Origin: Lunularia cruciata
Lineage: Eukaryota > Streptophyta > Marchantiopsida > Lunulariales > Lunulariaceae
NCBI GenBank assembly: GCA_948567375.1
Contig: OX419755.1
Location: forward strand, 65,476,944 to 65,540,943
DNA: 64,000 bases
Direction: 5' to 3'
This document shows, one piece after another, positions 1 through 10,830 of this stretch. The notes under the pieces are model-generated. The model ran no database searches, was not told where the DNA came from, and saw only the letters and a program-made list of their open reading frames with translations. Both the position numbers and the translations under genes were made by a program. How positions within the stretch are numbered: the stretch's first letter is position 1; each line of letters starts with the position of its first letter.

Positions 1-1
1 C

Positions 2-3000
2 TATGATATCATTCTGGGTCTACCTTGGCTTGAATGTCATAAGGTTCAATTTGATTGGACCCGACACCAAATTCAAGTACAACACCAAGGTAGGAATTTC
101 CGATTAGGTTGTCTGGCACCTCTGAGTAAGACGCCTAAGAATAGTCGGTCCCAAGATGGGAGTTTGTCGAGAAGGTAGCCATAGAGCAAATCTGGAAGAG
201 AGATGAGTCCCAAGATGGGAAGTTTGCCAGGAAGGCAACCATGGAGCAAGCTTGGAAGAGAGATGAGTCCCCAGAAGGGAAGTTTGTTAATGAAGCAGTC
301 ATAGAGCAAGCTTTGGAGGAAGATAAGTCTGTATTTGCGGTGTGGATCAAGCCGATTGCACAAGAACAATCTGAGGAGGGCCAAGTGCCGCATCAAGCAA
401 TGGTTGATCAGATAGTTTAGGAGTTTGCAGATGTGTTTCCGGATGATCTGCCAAAGGGATTACCCTTTGATCGAGGTATGCCCTTCAAGATCGAGTTATT
501 GCCAAGGAGTACTCCAGTGAGTAGACCAATCTATCGGCTCTCACCAAAGGAGTTAGAGGAGTTGCGAACAACACTTACAGAGTTGTTGGAGAAGGATTTC
601 ATACGACATAGTACCTCTCCTTGGGGAGCACCGGTACTATTTTTTCCAAAGAAGGATGGAGGACTTTGTTTCTGTATTGATTACCGTGGACTCAATAAGC
701 AAACCGTGAAGAATGCATATCCCTTGCCTCGGATCGATGACCTGCTTGATCAACTAAGTGGAGCATGCTACTTTTCCAAGCTGGATCTTTGTAGCGGCTA
801 TTGGCAAATTCCTATTGAAGGCAAGGACGTGCAAAAGACTACTTTTTGCACAAGGTACAGACATTTTGAATGGAGAGTTCTACCTTTCAAACTCACTAAT
901 GCTCCAGCAATCTTCATGGATCAGATGCATCGGGTGTTGGAGGGACTATTGGATTGGTCCATGGTGGTGTTCTTAGATGATATCTTAATCTATAGTAGGA
1001 CAGAGGCAGAACACATGAATCATGTACGAGAAGTCCTAAGACGATTACGACAATGCAAATTTTACTGCAAGAAGTCAAAGTGTGCTTTTTGGCAGAAAGA
1101 GGTTACCTTCTTAGGTCATAAGATCTCATCTGAGGGGATCAAGATGGAAGAAGAGAAGATCAAGACCATTATTGATTGGCCTACCCTAAAGGATGCTACA
1201 GAAGTACAAGCATTCAATGGATTGGCCAGTTTTTACCGACGGTTCATCCACTATTATGCTCACGTGGCTGCACCATTGATTGACCTCTTGGGAAAGAACT
1301 CGAGCTTCCAGTGGACCACCAAGCATGAAGAAGCATTCTAGAAGTTAAAGCATATGGTGTCTTCAAGACCCATTCTTCAACCATACGATCCTCAACTACC
1401 TTGTGTGGTTGATTTTGATGCTTCTAACTTTGCAATTGGAGTTGTGTTGCAACAAGAATTTCTAGATGGACTACATCCTATTGCCTTTGTGTCTTGCCGA
1501 CTAAATACAGCTGAAAGAAATTACTCTGCTCGAGATGGGGAACAACTTGCAATGGCCTATGCCACCAAGGTATGGAGGCATTATCTCTTGGGGAAACAAG
1601 TGATCATGCGAATTGATCACAAGCCATTGTTGCAGACCTTACACTTGGAGCACATGAAGAGTCGGCATCATCGATGGGAAGAGCAACTCCAATTGTTTGA
1701 CATCAAAATTGAGTACACACCAGGTCGGTTCCATGTCATCCTTGTTGCTCTATCACGACGACCTGATTTGAAGGCTCTTCCTCTCATCACGGCGGCAATT
1801 ACAACGGTGTCCATTGACCCCAAGGTTCATAATGAGTTTCAATCAGCTCTACAACAAGATCCCTTCTTCCAAATGGTACGCGGTTGTCTAACAGCATGCA
1901 ACAAGGAGTACAACACCTTCTCCTTCAAGGAAGGCCTTTTATTCCATGTAGACCAGATCTATGTTCTAGCCAAAGGTGATCTTCAACTTGTGCGCCTTCA
2001 AGAAGCCCATGATTTACCAATAGCTGGTCACATGGGAGTGGACAAGACCTTGGGTACCCTCCAACACCAATGGTGGTGGTCCAACATGACACAAGATGTT
2101 TGACACTTTGTCCGATCATGTGAGAGTTGCCAACGGAACAAGGCCAGCAACCAGAAGCCAGGTGGACTCCTTCAACCACTGGCCATTCCATCCGCTTGTT
2201 GGGAGCATGTGAGCTTGGATCTCATCACATCCTTGCCAAAGACAAAACAAGGCCACACCGCAATCGTGGTGTTTGTGGATAAGCTTAGTAAGCAAATCCA
2301 CTTGGCACCAACTTGTGATACAGTGGATGCTCCAACCTTAGCGCAAATCTACTTCAACAATGTCTTCAAGCATCATGGGATGCCACGTGTACTCATCTCC
2401 GACCGTGATCCTCAATTTACAGGAAAGTTTTGGCAAGCACTCTTCTAGATACTCGGCACCAAGCTTGCTTTGTCCACTGCCTATCATCCTCAAACTGATG
2501 GACAAACCGAACGCGCCAATCGTACATTGGAGGATATGTTGCGGGCCTTTGTCAATGTCCACCATACCAACTGGGATGAATGTCTTGTAGCTGCAAAATT
2601 TGCCTACAACAATTCCAAACAGGCAAGCACCAGATTTTCTCCCTTCTTTCTCAATTTTGGCCAAGATCCGCTTGTTCCAGATTCTCTTCTTGCTCCCCCT
2701 CCCTCTCAAGTTCCTCATACTTCCACATTCTTGACCACTATATCCCAATCTCTCTAGCAAGCCAAGTCTCACCTCCTTGTTGCTTAGAATCGCCAAAAAC
2801 AATATGCGGACCACCATTGTCATGATCTCACCTTTGAAGTTGGTAATAAAGTCATGCTATCCTCTAGTAACCTCCCTCTCCCACTTGATACCCAAGTTCG
2901 TAAACTTGCTCCTAATTGGATAGGACCCTTTGATATCACCCACATTGTCTCTCCTATTGCTTATCGACTTGCCTTGCCTTGTCACATGCATATCCATCCT

Positions 3001-3375
3001 GTCTTTCATGTTTCCAAGTTGAAACCCTTTGTTCCTAACCCCTCTTCCTTTTCCTCTTGAGTCCAACCTCCTCCTCTGCCTATCCCTATCAATGATCATG
3101 AGGAGTACAAAGTTGATCATATCCTTGCGCGTCGTCATATTCAACGAGGCCGTCGCTAACATACGGAGTACAAGGTCCTTTGGAAAGGGTATCCCCTTCA
3201 TGATGCCACATGGGAACCTCTTTCCCACCTCCAAAATGCATAGATGGCCATCAAGGAATTTGAAGCTTCACTTGTGACGAGGACGTCACCAACTAGCGGC
3301 GGGGGAATATGTAACAATATGGAGTTTAGCGACAAAGTTAGTCGAGCTTCCAAAGTAGAGAATAAGGCAAAATAG
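2..3375 (+). pseudogene. pol: Chromovirus pol: PR tail-RT-RNase H-INT-chromodomain
   Basis: This is the polyprotein that copies and integrates element A. The first codons show the protease C-terminus (ILGLPWL). RT starts near 421 and carries the FLDDIL active site near 975. RNase H follows from about 1390. Integrase has a Zn-binding region near 2000-2150, then catalytic SLD (2213), SDRD (2398) and the E of QTERAN (about 2505). The chromodomain lies at 3094-3290, with EYKVLWKGYP and TWEPLSHL visible. In-frame stops are at 418 TAG, 1339 TAG, 2101 TGA, 2446 TAG, 2755 TAG, 2785 TAG, 3058 TGA, 3157 TAA and 3241 TAG. Each is one C-to-T step from CAG, CGA or CAA. The frame reads into the LTR, as in element G. 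There is one small indel around 160. The gene is non-functional as it stands. Confidence 0.93.
148..326 (+). repeat. Three 60-bp tandem repeats in the PR-RT linker
   Basis: Three consecutive units begin at 148, 207 and 267 (59, 60 and 60 bp). Each encodes a variant of a 20-residue charged segment that starts SQDGKF and contains EQA and KRDE. The first unit has lost one base and is frameshifted. Remnants of similar repeats occur in the matching linker of element G (about 46,060-46,215, - strand), so the repeat belongs to the family. Its function is unknown; it may be a flexible spacer between protease and RT. Confidence 0.75.
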
Positions 3376-3731
3376 CCTAGAATATTCTAGAAGCATCTAA
3401 GAAGCTTCTTGGGAAGCTTCCCAACTAGTTAACTTGCGCCCTAAACAGGTAGCTTCTAGAAGGAAGCTTCTAGAAGCTTCTAACTAGCTTAGCTTGCACG
3501 CCAAGTAGGCGGCTTCTAGAAGGAAGCTTCTTGAGAAGTTTCCTAGTTAAATTGGCTTGCACTCCAAGAAAGCGGCTCAAGGAAGCTTCTTGAGAAGCTT
3601 CAAGGTCTCATATGCTACCTATAAATACCAAAGCCAAAGCTCATGCTAGGCATTTGGAGTTTTCCCTCATTCAAGTGTCCCAATGTGAGGTTCTATTCTC
3701 CTATTTCTCTCCTCGGTTTTGGTCTTTTACA
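3310..3731 (+). repeat. 3' LTR of element A
   Basis: The LTR starts TGTAACAATATGG immediately after a polypurine tract (GGCGGGGGAATA, about 3298-3309) and ends TCTTTTACA, giving the usual TG...CA ends over 422 bp. The right boundary is set because the next base resumes element E's PHD-finger remnant. The same start and end are seen in both LTRs of element G. The LTR contains a dense array of GAAGCTTC-type palindromes (3385-3610) and a TATA box at 3620-3627. Confidence 0.88.
3385..3627 (+). promoter_or_regulatory. Heat-shock-element array plus TATA box in LTR A
   Basis: Alternating GAA and TTC units spaced by two bases match the plant heat-shock element nGAAnnTTCnnGAAn. The best run, 3463-3480, has four perfect contiguous units (GAA-TTC-GAA-TTC). 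Further clusters lie near 3396-3420, 3452-3475, 3520-3540 and 3583-3602. A canonical TATAAATA sits at 3620-3627, directly downstream, so the array is where upstream promoter elements should be. Established knowledge: HSFA binding to such arrays drives heat-induced transcription of the Copia element ONSEN. Heat response of this LTR is inferred. Confidence 0.65.
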
Positions 3732-4148
3732 GCAATGGTACATGCAAGCTTGTGGTGTTTAATACGTGGTTTGTTTGGTAGAGCTGCTACTATGTTGGTG
3801 TGTGATAGCTTTTTGAGAAAATAACATATGACATGTTTGACTCTTCCCCTCACATGGTTCCTCAAGGATAGTGGCTTTGTCCTCAATGTACTTGACCTTT
3901 AGCTAGTTTATTCTTTATGTGATATAGATTGTAGACATGTGACTAAATATGGAGCTTGATTACACCTAGCTTCTTGATCTTTGCCCACCATAGAGCATAT
4001 CACATACTTAGAGAAGATGGCTATTTGGAGTTAGAGAGATGTAACCACCAACTAGGGGGCTGATGATGGTACTTTAGAGTTTATGTATGATTTTGTATGA
4101 ATTGTGCTTCTATAATGTATGGTGTTGATAGTATTTTATGTTGTGTAG

Positions 4149-4211
<63 letters not shown>

Positions 4212-4740
4212 ACAACTATCATGACATTTGTAGTACCAAAGTTAGTTTGCTCGGATGCTAGAGTGATAGTCTTGGCGGCCAAAGTTATATTAGTAGTTGC
4301 TTACAAACTTCTTTGGGGTGGGCAGATTTTGTGTTAAGGCTATTGATTACACCATGGGACCCACTCTTACTTGCATTGTTTGCATCATCAATGGAATCAT
4401 TAGGGCTAGAAATCTAGGTCCAAAAAAGGAGTATACCTTTGAAATGCAACTCCAGAGAGCTCACTTCTTTGATGTTGAGCCTTTGAGCTCTTGGTTATGG
4501 TGGACAAAGACCAACAAGCAGCCCCCAGAGTCTCTTAGCTAGAGTGAGTGTGGTTTCATTGTAAGCAAGGTCCATTGTTGGTAGACCATTGAATTGAGGA
4601 TTTATTTTTTATTCAAGTTGAGTGTGAATTGATTATTGTGGTAATTTAGAGTTTATGTATGACTTTTGTATGAGATGTCTTCTATAGTGTATGATGTTGA
4701 TAGTGGTGTATGTTGTGTAGAGATGTATATATGCACAAAA
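3732..4740 (+). mobile_element. Element E: 3' end of a DNMT/PHD-family Ty3 element (remnant)
   Basis: The segment directly after LTR A matches the last part of element B read on the opposite strand. A decayed PHD finger (3733-3895) keeps GRAATMLVCDS. It is followed by untranslated sequence, a polypurine tract CTAGGGGGC (about 4052-4060), a Q repeat (about 4062-4149), an AT microsatellite, a P repeat (about 4218-4633) and a second Q repeat (about 4635-4740). The rest of E lies left of the window, displaced by element A. Sequence decay is heavy, so E is an old copy. It independently shows the unusual Q-P-Q ending. Confidence 0.82.
4150..4206. repeat. (AT)n microsatellite at the Q-P junction of element E
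   Basis: About 57 bp of pure AT dinucleotides. They lie exactly between the Q and P repeats, where the young element B has a short TATATAC tract, so the microsatellite probably expanded from that seed. Element D has a similar expansion at the same junction. Confidence 0.95.
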
Positions 4741-5169
4741 AAACAAACACGTTCTATTTAAGTGATTTAAGAAGTTTTTGGCTAAAGAGCATTGAGAAGA
4801 GAAAGATTTTTGGTCTCATAGTCCTTGACTATCAATATGCCTTGGCATTAGCAATCAACAAGCATTCACAAATAAAATTAAGAAATGTATGCACCTACAA
4901 GTTGTGGAGTGGCAAGGAAAACTATACATGGAGACAAAATTACAAAGTGAGATAGATCTAAAACTAGACATGGGCAATGATAGATTTTGGGAAGAATGGA
5001 AGGATATTGATGAGGAAGAATGGCATATAGATGATCCTTTATGGGGTATCAAGACATGTCTTTGAAGGTGGTGAGACTTTGCTTGTGATATTTGGTAGAT
5101 TGATGGCCAATGGAACAAAATAGGGAGTTTATATCTCAATTGTTCATAAATTTAGATCCTTTGCAATTC
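4741..5169. other. AT-rich flank between element E and the Harbinger remnant
   Basis: No gene was recognised. Element E is inserted here. A coding-like stretch at about 4940-5040 (reading FWEEW and DEEEW) may be the N-terminal part of the Harbinger transposase that follows, but I could not tie it to a known motif. Confidence 0.4.
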
Positions 5170-6095
5170 AAAATATTAATGAGAATAGATGTGAATCCAT
5201 TTATACTTTGTTAGAATTAATCAAATACCACTAGGTTTCCAAGAGAGCAAGTCAGAGAGGAAACAAATACCTATTTTGATTCAACTTGCAATAGCCCTAC
5301 ATAGATTTGGTCATAATAGGAATAGAGCCTACATTGCAAGGGAGATGAATTTGTGGGATATCATCTCTATATCCACTACAAATTTCACAAAGATTGATTG
5401 CTATCATTTTATTTAATTTGTTTAGGGAGGTGATATGGCCCAATGTAGAGGAGAGAGAGGATTTCAAAGGTTTTTTCAATGAAAGAATTTCTTGGATGTG
5501 TTGGATAGGTCAACATGACATTATTCTCTTTAGCCTAAAGATGTTATATCAAAGGAACTTATTTTAAGATGAAGGAGTCTTATTCTATCAATAGATAAGT
5601 GATATGGAACAACATGAGATGCATTATACATATTAGGAGTGGTAAGCTCTTGTTTTATATATCTTACTTTTCTATTTTTTATCATTTCAACTTTGAATAC
5701 TTGGTATTATGAGTATTGTTATGGCCTACTTGGTGTGTAGGGATACCAGATTCTTGCCATGATATGACTTGCCTAAAAACATCTCCACTCTTGAATTCTT
5801 GAGGAGCCAATGACTCATTCAATCATCACAAATATATGTTAGGTGATCTTGGCTATGCTCTCATGAGCCATTTGGTGCCTTTATTTAAGTGTAGCATTTT
5901 AAAAAGAGAATAAGTATCAATAAATGTGTAGCATGAACTTGAGTAGTAAATGAGCATTGAATAGGAGTTTTAAAGAGAAAATGACACTCATTATGGGAAT
6001 TAGGGGTACAACTGAAAAGTAAACAAGAAAAGAATGGATATCTCTTATGTCGGATTAGTACATGTATCATTTTGCATAATTTTCTTCTTAATAGA
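5170..6095 (+). pseudogene. PIF/Harbinger-type DDE transposase remnant with intron
   Basis: Translated pieces follow the HARBI1/PIF transposase in order: PILIQLAIALHRFGHNRNRA (about 5273-5332), a WP.EER segment (about 5438-5460), GCVG followed by the decayed first DGT (about 5490-5518), SCHD after a GT-AG intron (5642-5740, 99 bp), YMLGDLGYAL with the second D (about 5835-5865), VNEH.IGVLK with the catalytic E (about 5943-5970), and the closing IILHNFLL (about 6068-6090). It would cut and paste an element with short TIRs and a 3-bp TSD. Stops and frameshifts disable it. No ORF2 (MYB-like) partner or TIRs were found. The family call rests on the conserved order of several motifs. Confidence 0.72.
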
Positions 6096-8925
6096 CAAGA
6101 TATGTGAGAATAAGGGAAAAGTTAGCTTATGAAGAAATAGATGTAAAAGAAACACCTATGTTCAATGTCCATGATAGCTGATGTAGAGAAGAGAGAAGGA
6201 AAATAGTGGTGAATACATGTTGTATGTTCAAAAGACTTGGAAGATTTTTTAACTCTTGATAACAATACTAAATTGTAAGCTCTTTATTATAACTAATTCT
6301 TGATTATGTCATGAAATCTAACCATGTCCAAGTAGTGGGGTAGCTTAGAGTGTTAGAAACTGATGCTTCATGAAACCATCAATATTTTTTTTAGCTTAGT
6401 TATATAATGGATGTTACTTGTGAGAGTTTGAGTAGCTTGTATTTAGCTATATATACAGATATAAAAGATGATATGGATGCATGAGATCAACTTTTGGCAT
6501 TGGGTGTTTAGTTATATGTAGATATATGAAAGATGATATGGATGCATGAGATCAAGTTTTGGTGTTAGCTGAATAGCAGAATTTAGGAAAAGACAAGAAA
6601 AGGATCATTGGATTAAGGGTAATCAAAATGACTCTTCTTTCATGTAGTTGAATTATGTCTTCCCTAAATTGATGTCCCCCCATATAAGATTCAGTGACTT
6701 TTATTCCTCTCTTAATGATTCTTTGAGGCTATGAAAAATTAAAGAAGAGTTACTTGTTTGTTCTCTTCAATGATTCTTTGAGGAATTAAGGAAGAAGTTT
6801 GTTGAAGAGAGGAATTATAAATGAAAGATAGTTGTTGGGTTTCCTTGTTAGAGAGGAATTTATATATGAAAAAAGTCAGTTTTTTACTTTATTTTTCTCA
6901 ATGGAAGTGTAGTTTCAAAACTTCCCAAATAAAGAGCAAAGGATCAAGGAGGTGCAGATTTTCAAAAGAGTTTGAGAAGGTCCTAATAAGGAGCAAGGAA
7001 TCAAGGAGGGGTAGATTTTTGAAAGCCAAGGGAGCTGAGGAGGATATTGCAAAAAGGCAACAAAAATCAGGAGAAGATTGAGAGTACGGGCTTGATTTAA
7101 ATTTTCAAGGAAGTGTAAGGCAATCAAGGGGGACAAAAAATAGGATAAGACCAAGAGTTTGTGCTTGATTTAAATTTTCAAGGAAGGGTAAAGAAATCAA
7201 GGGAGAGGAGGAGAGATAGAAAGGTTTTGCAAGAGAAAGATAGAGGTTTTGGGAGGCAAAGGACAGAGAGAGTTTCAAAATGCAAGAAAGGGAAGAGAGC
7301 AAAGAGAGTGAGAAAGACAATCCAAGATGGAGAGAGAGGAGGCAAGCTCAAAGGAGAGGACCAAAGAACTTGATCCAAATTTATTCACAAAGAGGTTTTG
7401 AAGGCAAGAGAGGGAGTGAAGCTCATAGAGAGGTTTCAAAAGGCAACATCCAAAGAGGTTCTAAAATGAGAGGAGAGGGAGAAGTGCAAAGAGAGCAAGT
7501 AGGAGAACTCAAGAGTTATTTCTTAATAGAGAGGTTATGAAGAGGGGTGAAAAAGAGGTTGTGACAGGTACAAGATAAAGAAAGCATCAAAAGGCAAGAG
7601 AGGAACGAGTGCAAACAAGGTGAACACAAGAACCCAAGAGGGAGGGGAGGGGGCAAGCAAAGGGGAGGACTAGAGAACTTACCAGATTTCTTACTCAAAC
7701 CAGAGCACTTACTTGATAGAGATTGGTATTGTATATGAGAGAGAGTGTAGGACATGCCCAACATGGAAGTTTTCAAGGAGGGTGGATGGTTGATAGGAAA
7801 CCTTGGATCAATGGGCAATAATATGATATTCATCAAGTGTGTTGGGCTGGATTAGACCCAAATTTGACAATCTGTGGAGTCAATTTGTGAATCAGACTTG
7901 GAAGCTATGGGGTCGAAAATTGCTATTTGCTTGCATTACCCATGTAAGTATTCTTCATTTGATTTGAAAATTGACACTAGAAATGGTAGATAGGTTCTGC
8001 CAATTACTCAAGTTTTTTTGTTGTAGAACCCCCATGACCTCCAAAACCTAGAACTTGATCCATGAATTCTGAACAAAACCCACCCTAAACCCTAAAAAAT
8101 ATTCAGTTGAAACCTTCCTTATTTCCATGAAAGCCATGCAAAATCCTTTTGAATTCTGCAAAAATCTAACAAAACCCTAGAGAAACCACCTTTGGCACAA
8201 CAACATAGAAAAACCCCAAGACATGACCCAAGTCCTCCACAAGACCCTAGCAAAACCCAAATTCCTCTGAGATCATGAAAAAATCCTAGCAAAAATCCTA
8301 GCAAAAATCCCAAGACAAGACTTGACACCCTAGTGAAACCCTCACAAAATCCAGAATCTTGTGAAATTTTTGCAAAACCAGAACAAAACTCCATGAATAA
8401 ATTAGAAAATTGGCAAAACCCTTATGGAACCCGACAATAAGCAAAAAATTAGTGAAACATTATTTTTTCACTTTTTCTATATTTTCATGACTGGTGAGTT
8501 GTATCTTCTGTTGCCTAGATGGAAGGAGGTACAAGATGACATTTGTTGGTCAATGTTTCACTCATGTTTTCATAGAGAGTGGATTCATAGATGAGGGAGA
8601 AGCTGATTGTGACACTATAGTCTAAGAAAGGACATCTATTCAAGATGTCGGAGCAAAAAACAAGAGTCAAGATGAGGAAGGTCAGTGAGTGTAAATTAGT
8701 AGCATGTTTCTTGGAAAACCTAGGTATCTTCTACTTTATGTACTATGTACCATATGTACATCATCAAATAAATGATATACCATGGGGTGTATGGTGTTTA
8801 TTGCCTTGAAATCCATATCTCTTCGTAAGTTTCATTAATGTACTCATTGAATGTGTGCTTATCAAGCTATGTATATGTTTTAGGGTAGCTTGCTTCAATC
8901 ATGCAAGGAGGTGGAACCTCATTAG
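6096..8925. other. Decayed AT- and GA-rich sequence, no gene recognised
   Basis: A roughly 67-bp tandem duplication lies at about 6438-6570 (shared core GATGATATGGATGCATGAG). From 6900 to 7840 the + strand is strongly purine-rich (GAGAGAGG and CAAGGAAG motifs). It includes degenerate repeats around a TTGATTTAAATTTTCAAGGA core at about 7093 and 7167. Short open frames here are low-complexity Arg/Glu/Lys strings on one strand and Leu/Ser strings on the other, so I do not call them genes. Between 8040 and 8400 the sequence is rich in AACCCTA and AATCCTAGCAAAA motifs. Confidence 0.5.
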
Positions 8926-10830
8926 GTGATGGTACTTGGAGAAGAGGTGAGGAGTCTTTTACATTACTCCCATATTGCTCTACATTACTCCATAAGAGGT
9001 CATCCTTGGAGGAGCTTCTCATTTCATCATTTGTATTTGAGTGAGGAGTTAAGAGAGAGCATTGTGAGAGCTAAGAAGAGAGGGTCCAAGGAGCATGAGG
9101 TCCAACCCATGTTGGTGGAGTCACATGTATTGGATAGAGAGGATGTTACCTTAACACATATAGAGACTTTCTTTGTACAAGGAGAGGATTCCTTGTGACT
9201 TACCATTACTCCTACCCGAGCTACTACCACTCGTGGTATTAGAGCATTGAGAGAGTGTGTGATATAGGTGTTATTTTGGATGATAGTGCTAGAGTGGTAG
9301 ATTCTAGTGAAAGAGTTTTTATTGAGGAACTTCAGAGTAGAGAGAGAGAGAGAGCAATTGTTGAGAGGGAGTTAGCACTTGTGGAGAGAGAGCACATTGT
9401 GGGAGACATATAGAGGAGAGAGAGAGAGTTCTTGATGGGAGAGAGCAAGCTTTGGGATACTTGGAAGGGAAGGAGAAGGAGTTGGAGAGGAGAAGAGAGA
9501 CCAAGAGTAGACTATGACAGAGAGAGAGAGTTTGTACTTGATGTTGGTGAGAGTAGGAAGAGAGAGACAAAGGATTTGATAAGGCATTTTGATGAGCTTG
9601 AAGTTGGGAAACTGATTATAGTAGCAATTTATTAGTTGTAGGTATGGGGCTACCTCCAAGAGATACAACTCTCCATAGGAAAGTTGAATCGTACAAATGT
9701 TGCATTGAGGAGATCCAAACCAATAGGATTGACATGATTAGGGAAGAGACTTAGATACACAAAATTGAGTTGGGAGAGTTTATTGTGCATGAGGAGACCT
9801 AGACCAATGAGATTTACATGATTAGTGAGGGGGCTCAAACACACATAATTGAGCATGGGTTAGAGATGCAATCAATAGAGATGCAAATAGAGCTTCATTT
9901 GCATGGATTGCCTAGAGAAAAACCATGAGTGGTGATTGGAGATGTGGACATCATTGCTTGGAGACTTTCAAACAATCTTGCACCTTTGCCTACTTTTGGT
10001 CATACCTCCCAAGAGATTGAGTGGTTAAAGGAGAGGAGAGAGACACTCATACGTGAGGTTTCTAGACTATCTACATTGCAAAAAAGGATGAATGAGACCA
10101 TAGAGTTTATTCCTTTCTTGCTTTATGCCCATGACAAGTAGGGGAAGATTTTGGTCTTGGATATTGGATACTTGGTATGGATCATGTGGGATAGTAGTAG
10201 ACTCTCTAGCCATTGGTGCTCTTTGATAAGTACCACTTGGTGCCATTGGTGCTCTTTGACTCTCTAGCCATTGGTGCCCATGACAAGTAGAGGAAGATTT
10301 TAGTCTTGGATATTGGATATTTGGTAGAAATCATGTGGGATAGTAGTAGATTCTCTAGCCATTGGTGGTCTTTGGTGGAGAGGGATGGATGGGTTCCATT
10401 TAGACCAAGGAGTACTTTTAGATATATCTTGTGTCTTTGATTGAATGAGTTCATGGAGTACTATGTTATGCATTTTATGGTACTCATTTGGATTGACAAT
10501 AGGAGGCAGGATTGTAAGCATATGTTGAGGAACATATAGAGCCATGATTTCTTACCTGAGGGTGTACACATGGGTGCCTACCTCATGGGGGTGTTTGATG
10601 ATATGGATGGGAATAGAGACAAGTATCAAGACTATATTGTTTGATCTCATAGTGCATTTATCGCTATGGGTTTAGGTTTGCCAAATATAGTGATAGCAAA
10701 TAGTGTATTCCTACCTTATTTTAGGAACCATCCCCATGGTGCTATTCATCCTCCATTGTTTACTACTTTCTATACTCAAGTAGCAAAGTTCACATTTATC
10801 CTCATGTGATTGATTGATAGTTTTTCTAAA
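8926..10830 (+). pseudogene. Unrecognised coding-like remnant with coiled-coil segment
   Basis: No known family was recognised. One region (about 9320-9915) reads as Arg/Glu-rich helical sequence with spaced REREF, EEIQTNRIDMIREE and HEET pieces, suggesting a long coiled coil. The next (9929-10140) reads FGHTSQEIEWLKERRETLIREV. A third (about 10,300-10,830) stays open in sense for long stretches with few stops, including EGVHMGAYLMGVFDDMDGN and NHPHGAIHPPLFTTFYTQVA. Stops are mostly TAG. It could be the gag-like protein of an unknown or non-autonomous element or a dead host gene. No RT, integrase or transposase signature was seen next to it. Confidence 0.35.
10139..10375. repeat. Imperfect tandem duplication of about 127 bp
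   Basis: Two copies of a segment run from GACAAGTAG through TCTTGGATATTGGAT and CATGTGGGATAGTAGTAGA to CTAGCCATTGGTG (about 10,136-10,225 and 10,279-10,375). A shorter echo of the GCCATTGGTGCTCTTTG part lies between them. The duplication lies inside the unrecognised coding-like remnant and probably arose by slippage or unequal exchange. Confidence 0.75.

Larger units (their letters stand above)
1..3731 (+). mobile_element. Element A: Ty3/gypsy chromovirus, 5' truncated by window edge
   Basis: The window opens inside the protease of a chromodomain-bearing Ty3 element that runs to its 3' LTR. Domain order is protease tail, repeat-bearing linker, RT, RNase H, integrase, chromodomain, polypurine tract, 3' LTR. 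The 5' LTR, gag and most of the protease lie outside the window. The right end falls inside the PHD-finger remnant of element E, so A is the younger insertion. Element G (42.7-48.2 kb) belongs to the same family, because its LTRs share the TGTAACAATATGGAG start. The pol frame has very few indels and only C-to-T type stops, so A is a moderately young but dead copy. The family assignment is secure from domain order plus chromodomain. Confidence 0.92.

Noticed and set aside
7105-7840. Several open frames on both strands in the GA-rich region
   Set aside because: They are by-products of purine/pyrimidine strand bias and give Arg/Glu/Lys or Leu/Ser low-complexity strings.
8070-8100. Telomere-like CCCTAAACCCTAAAA string
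   Set aside because: Only about two units, in a wider AACCCTA-rich context; not an interstitial telomere array.
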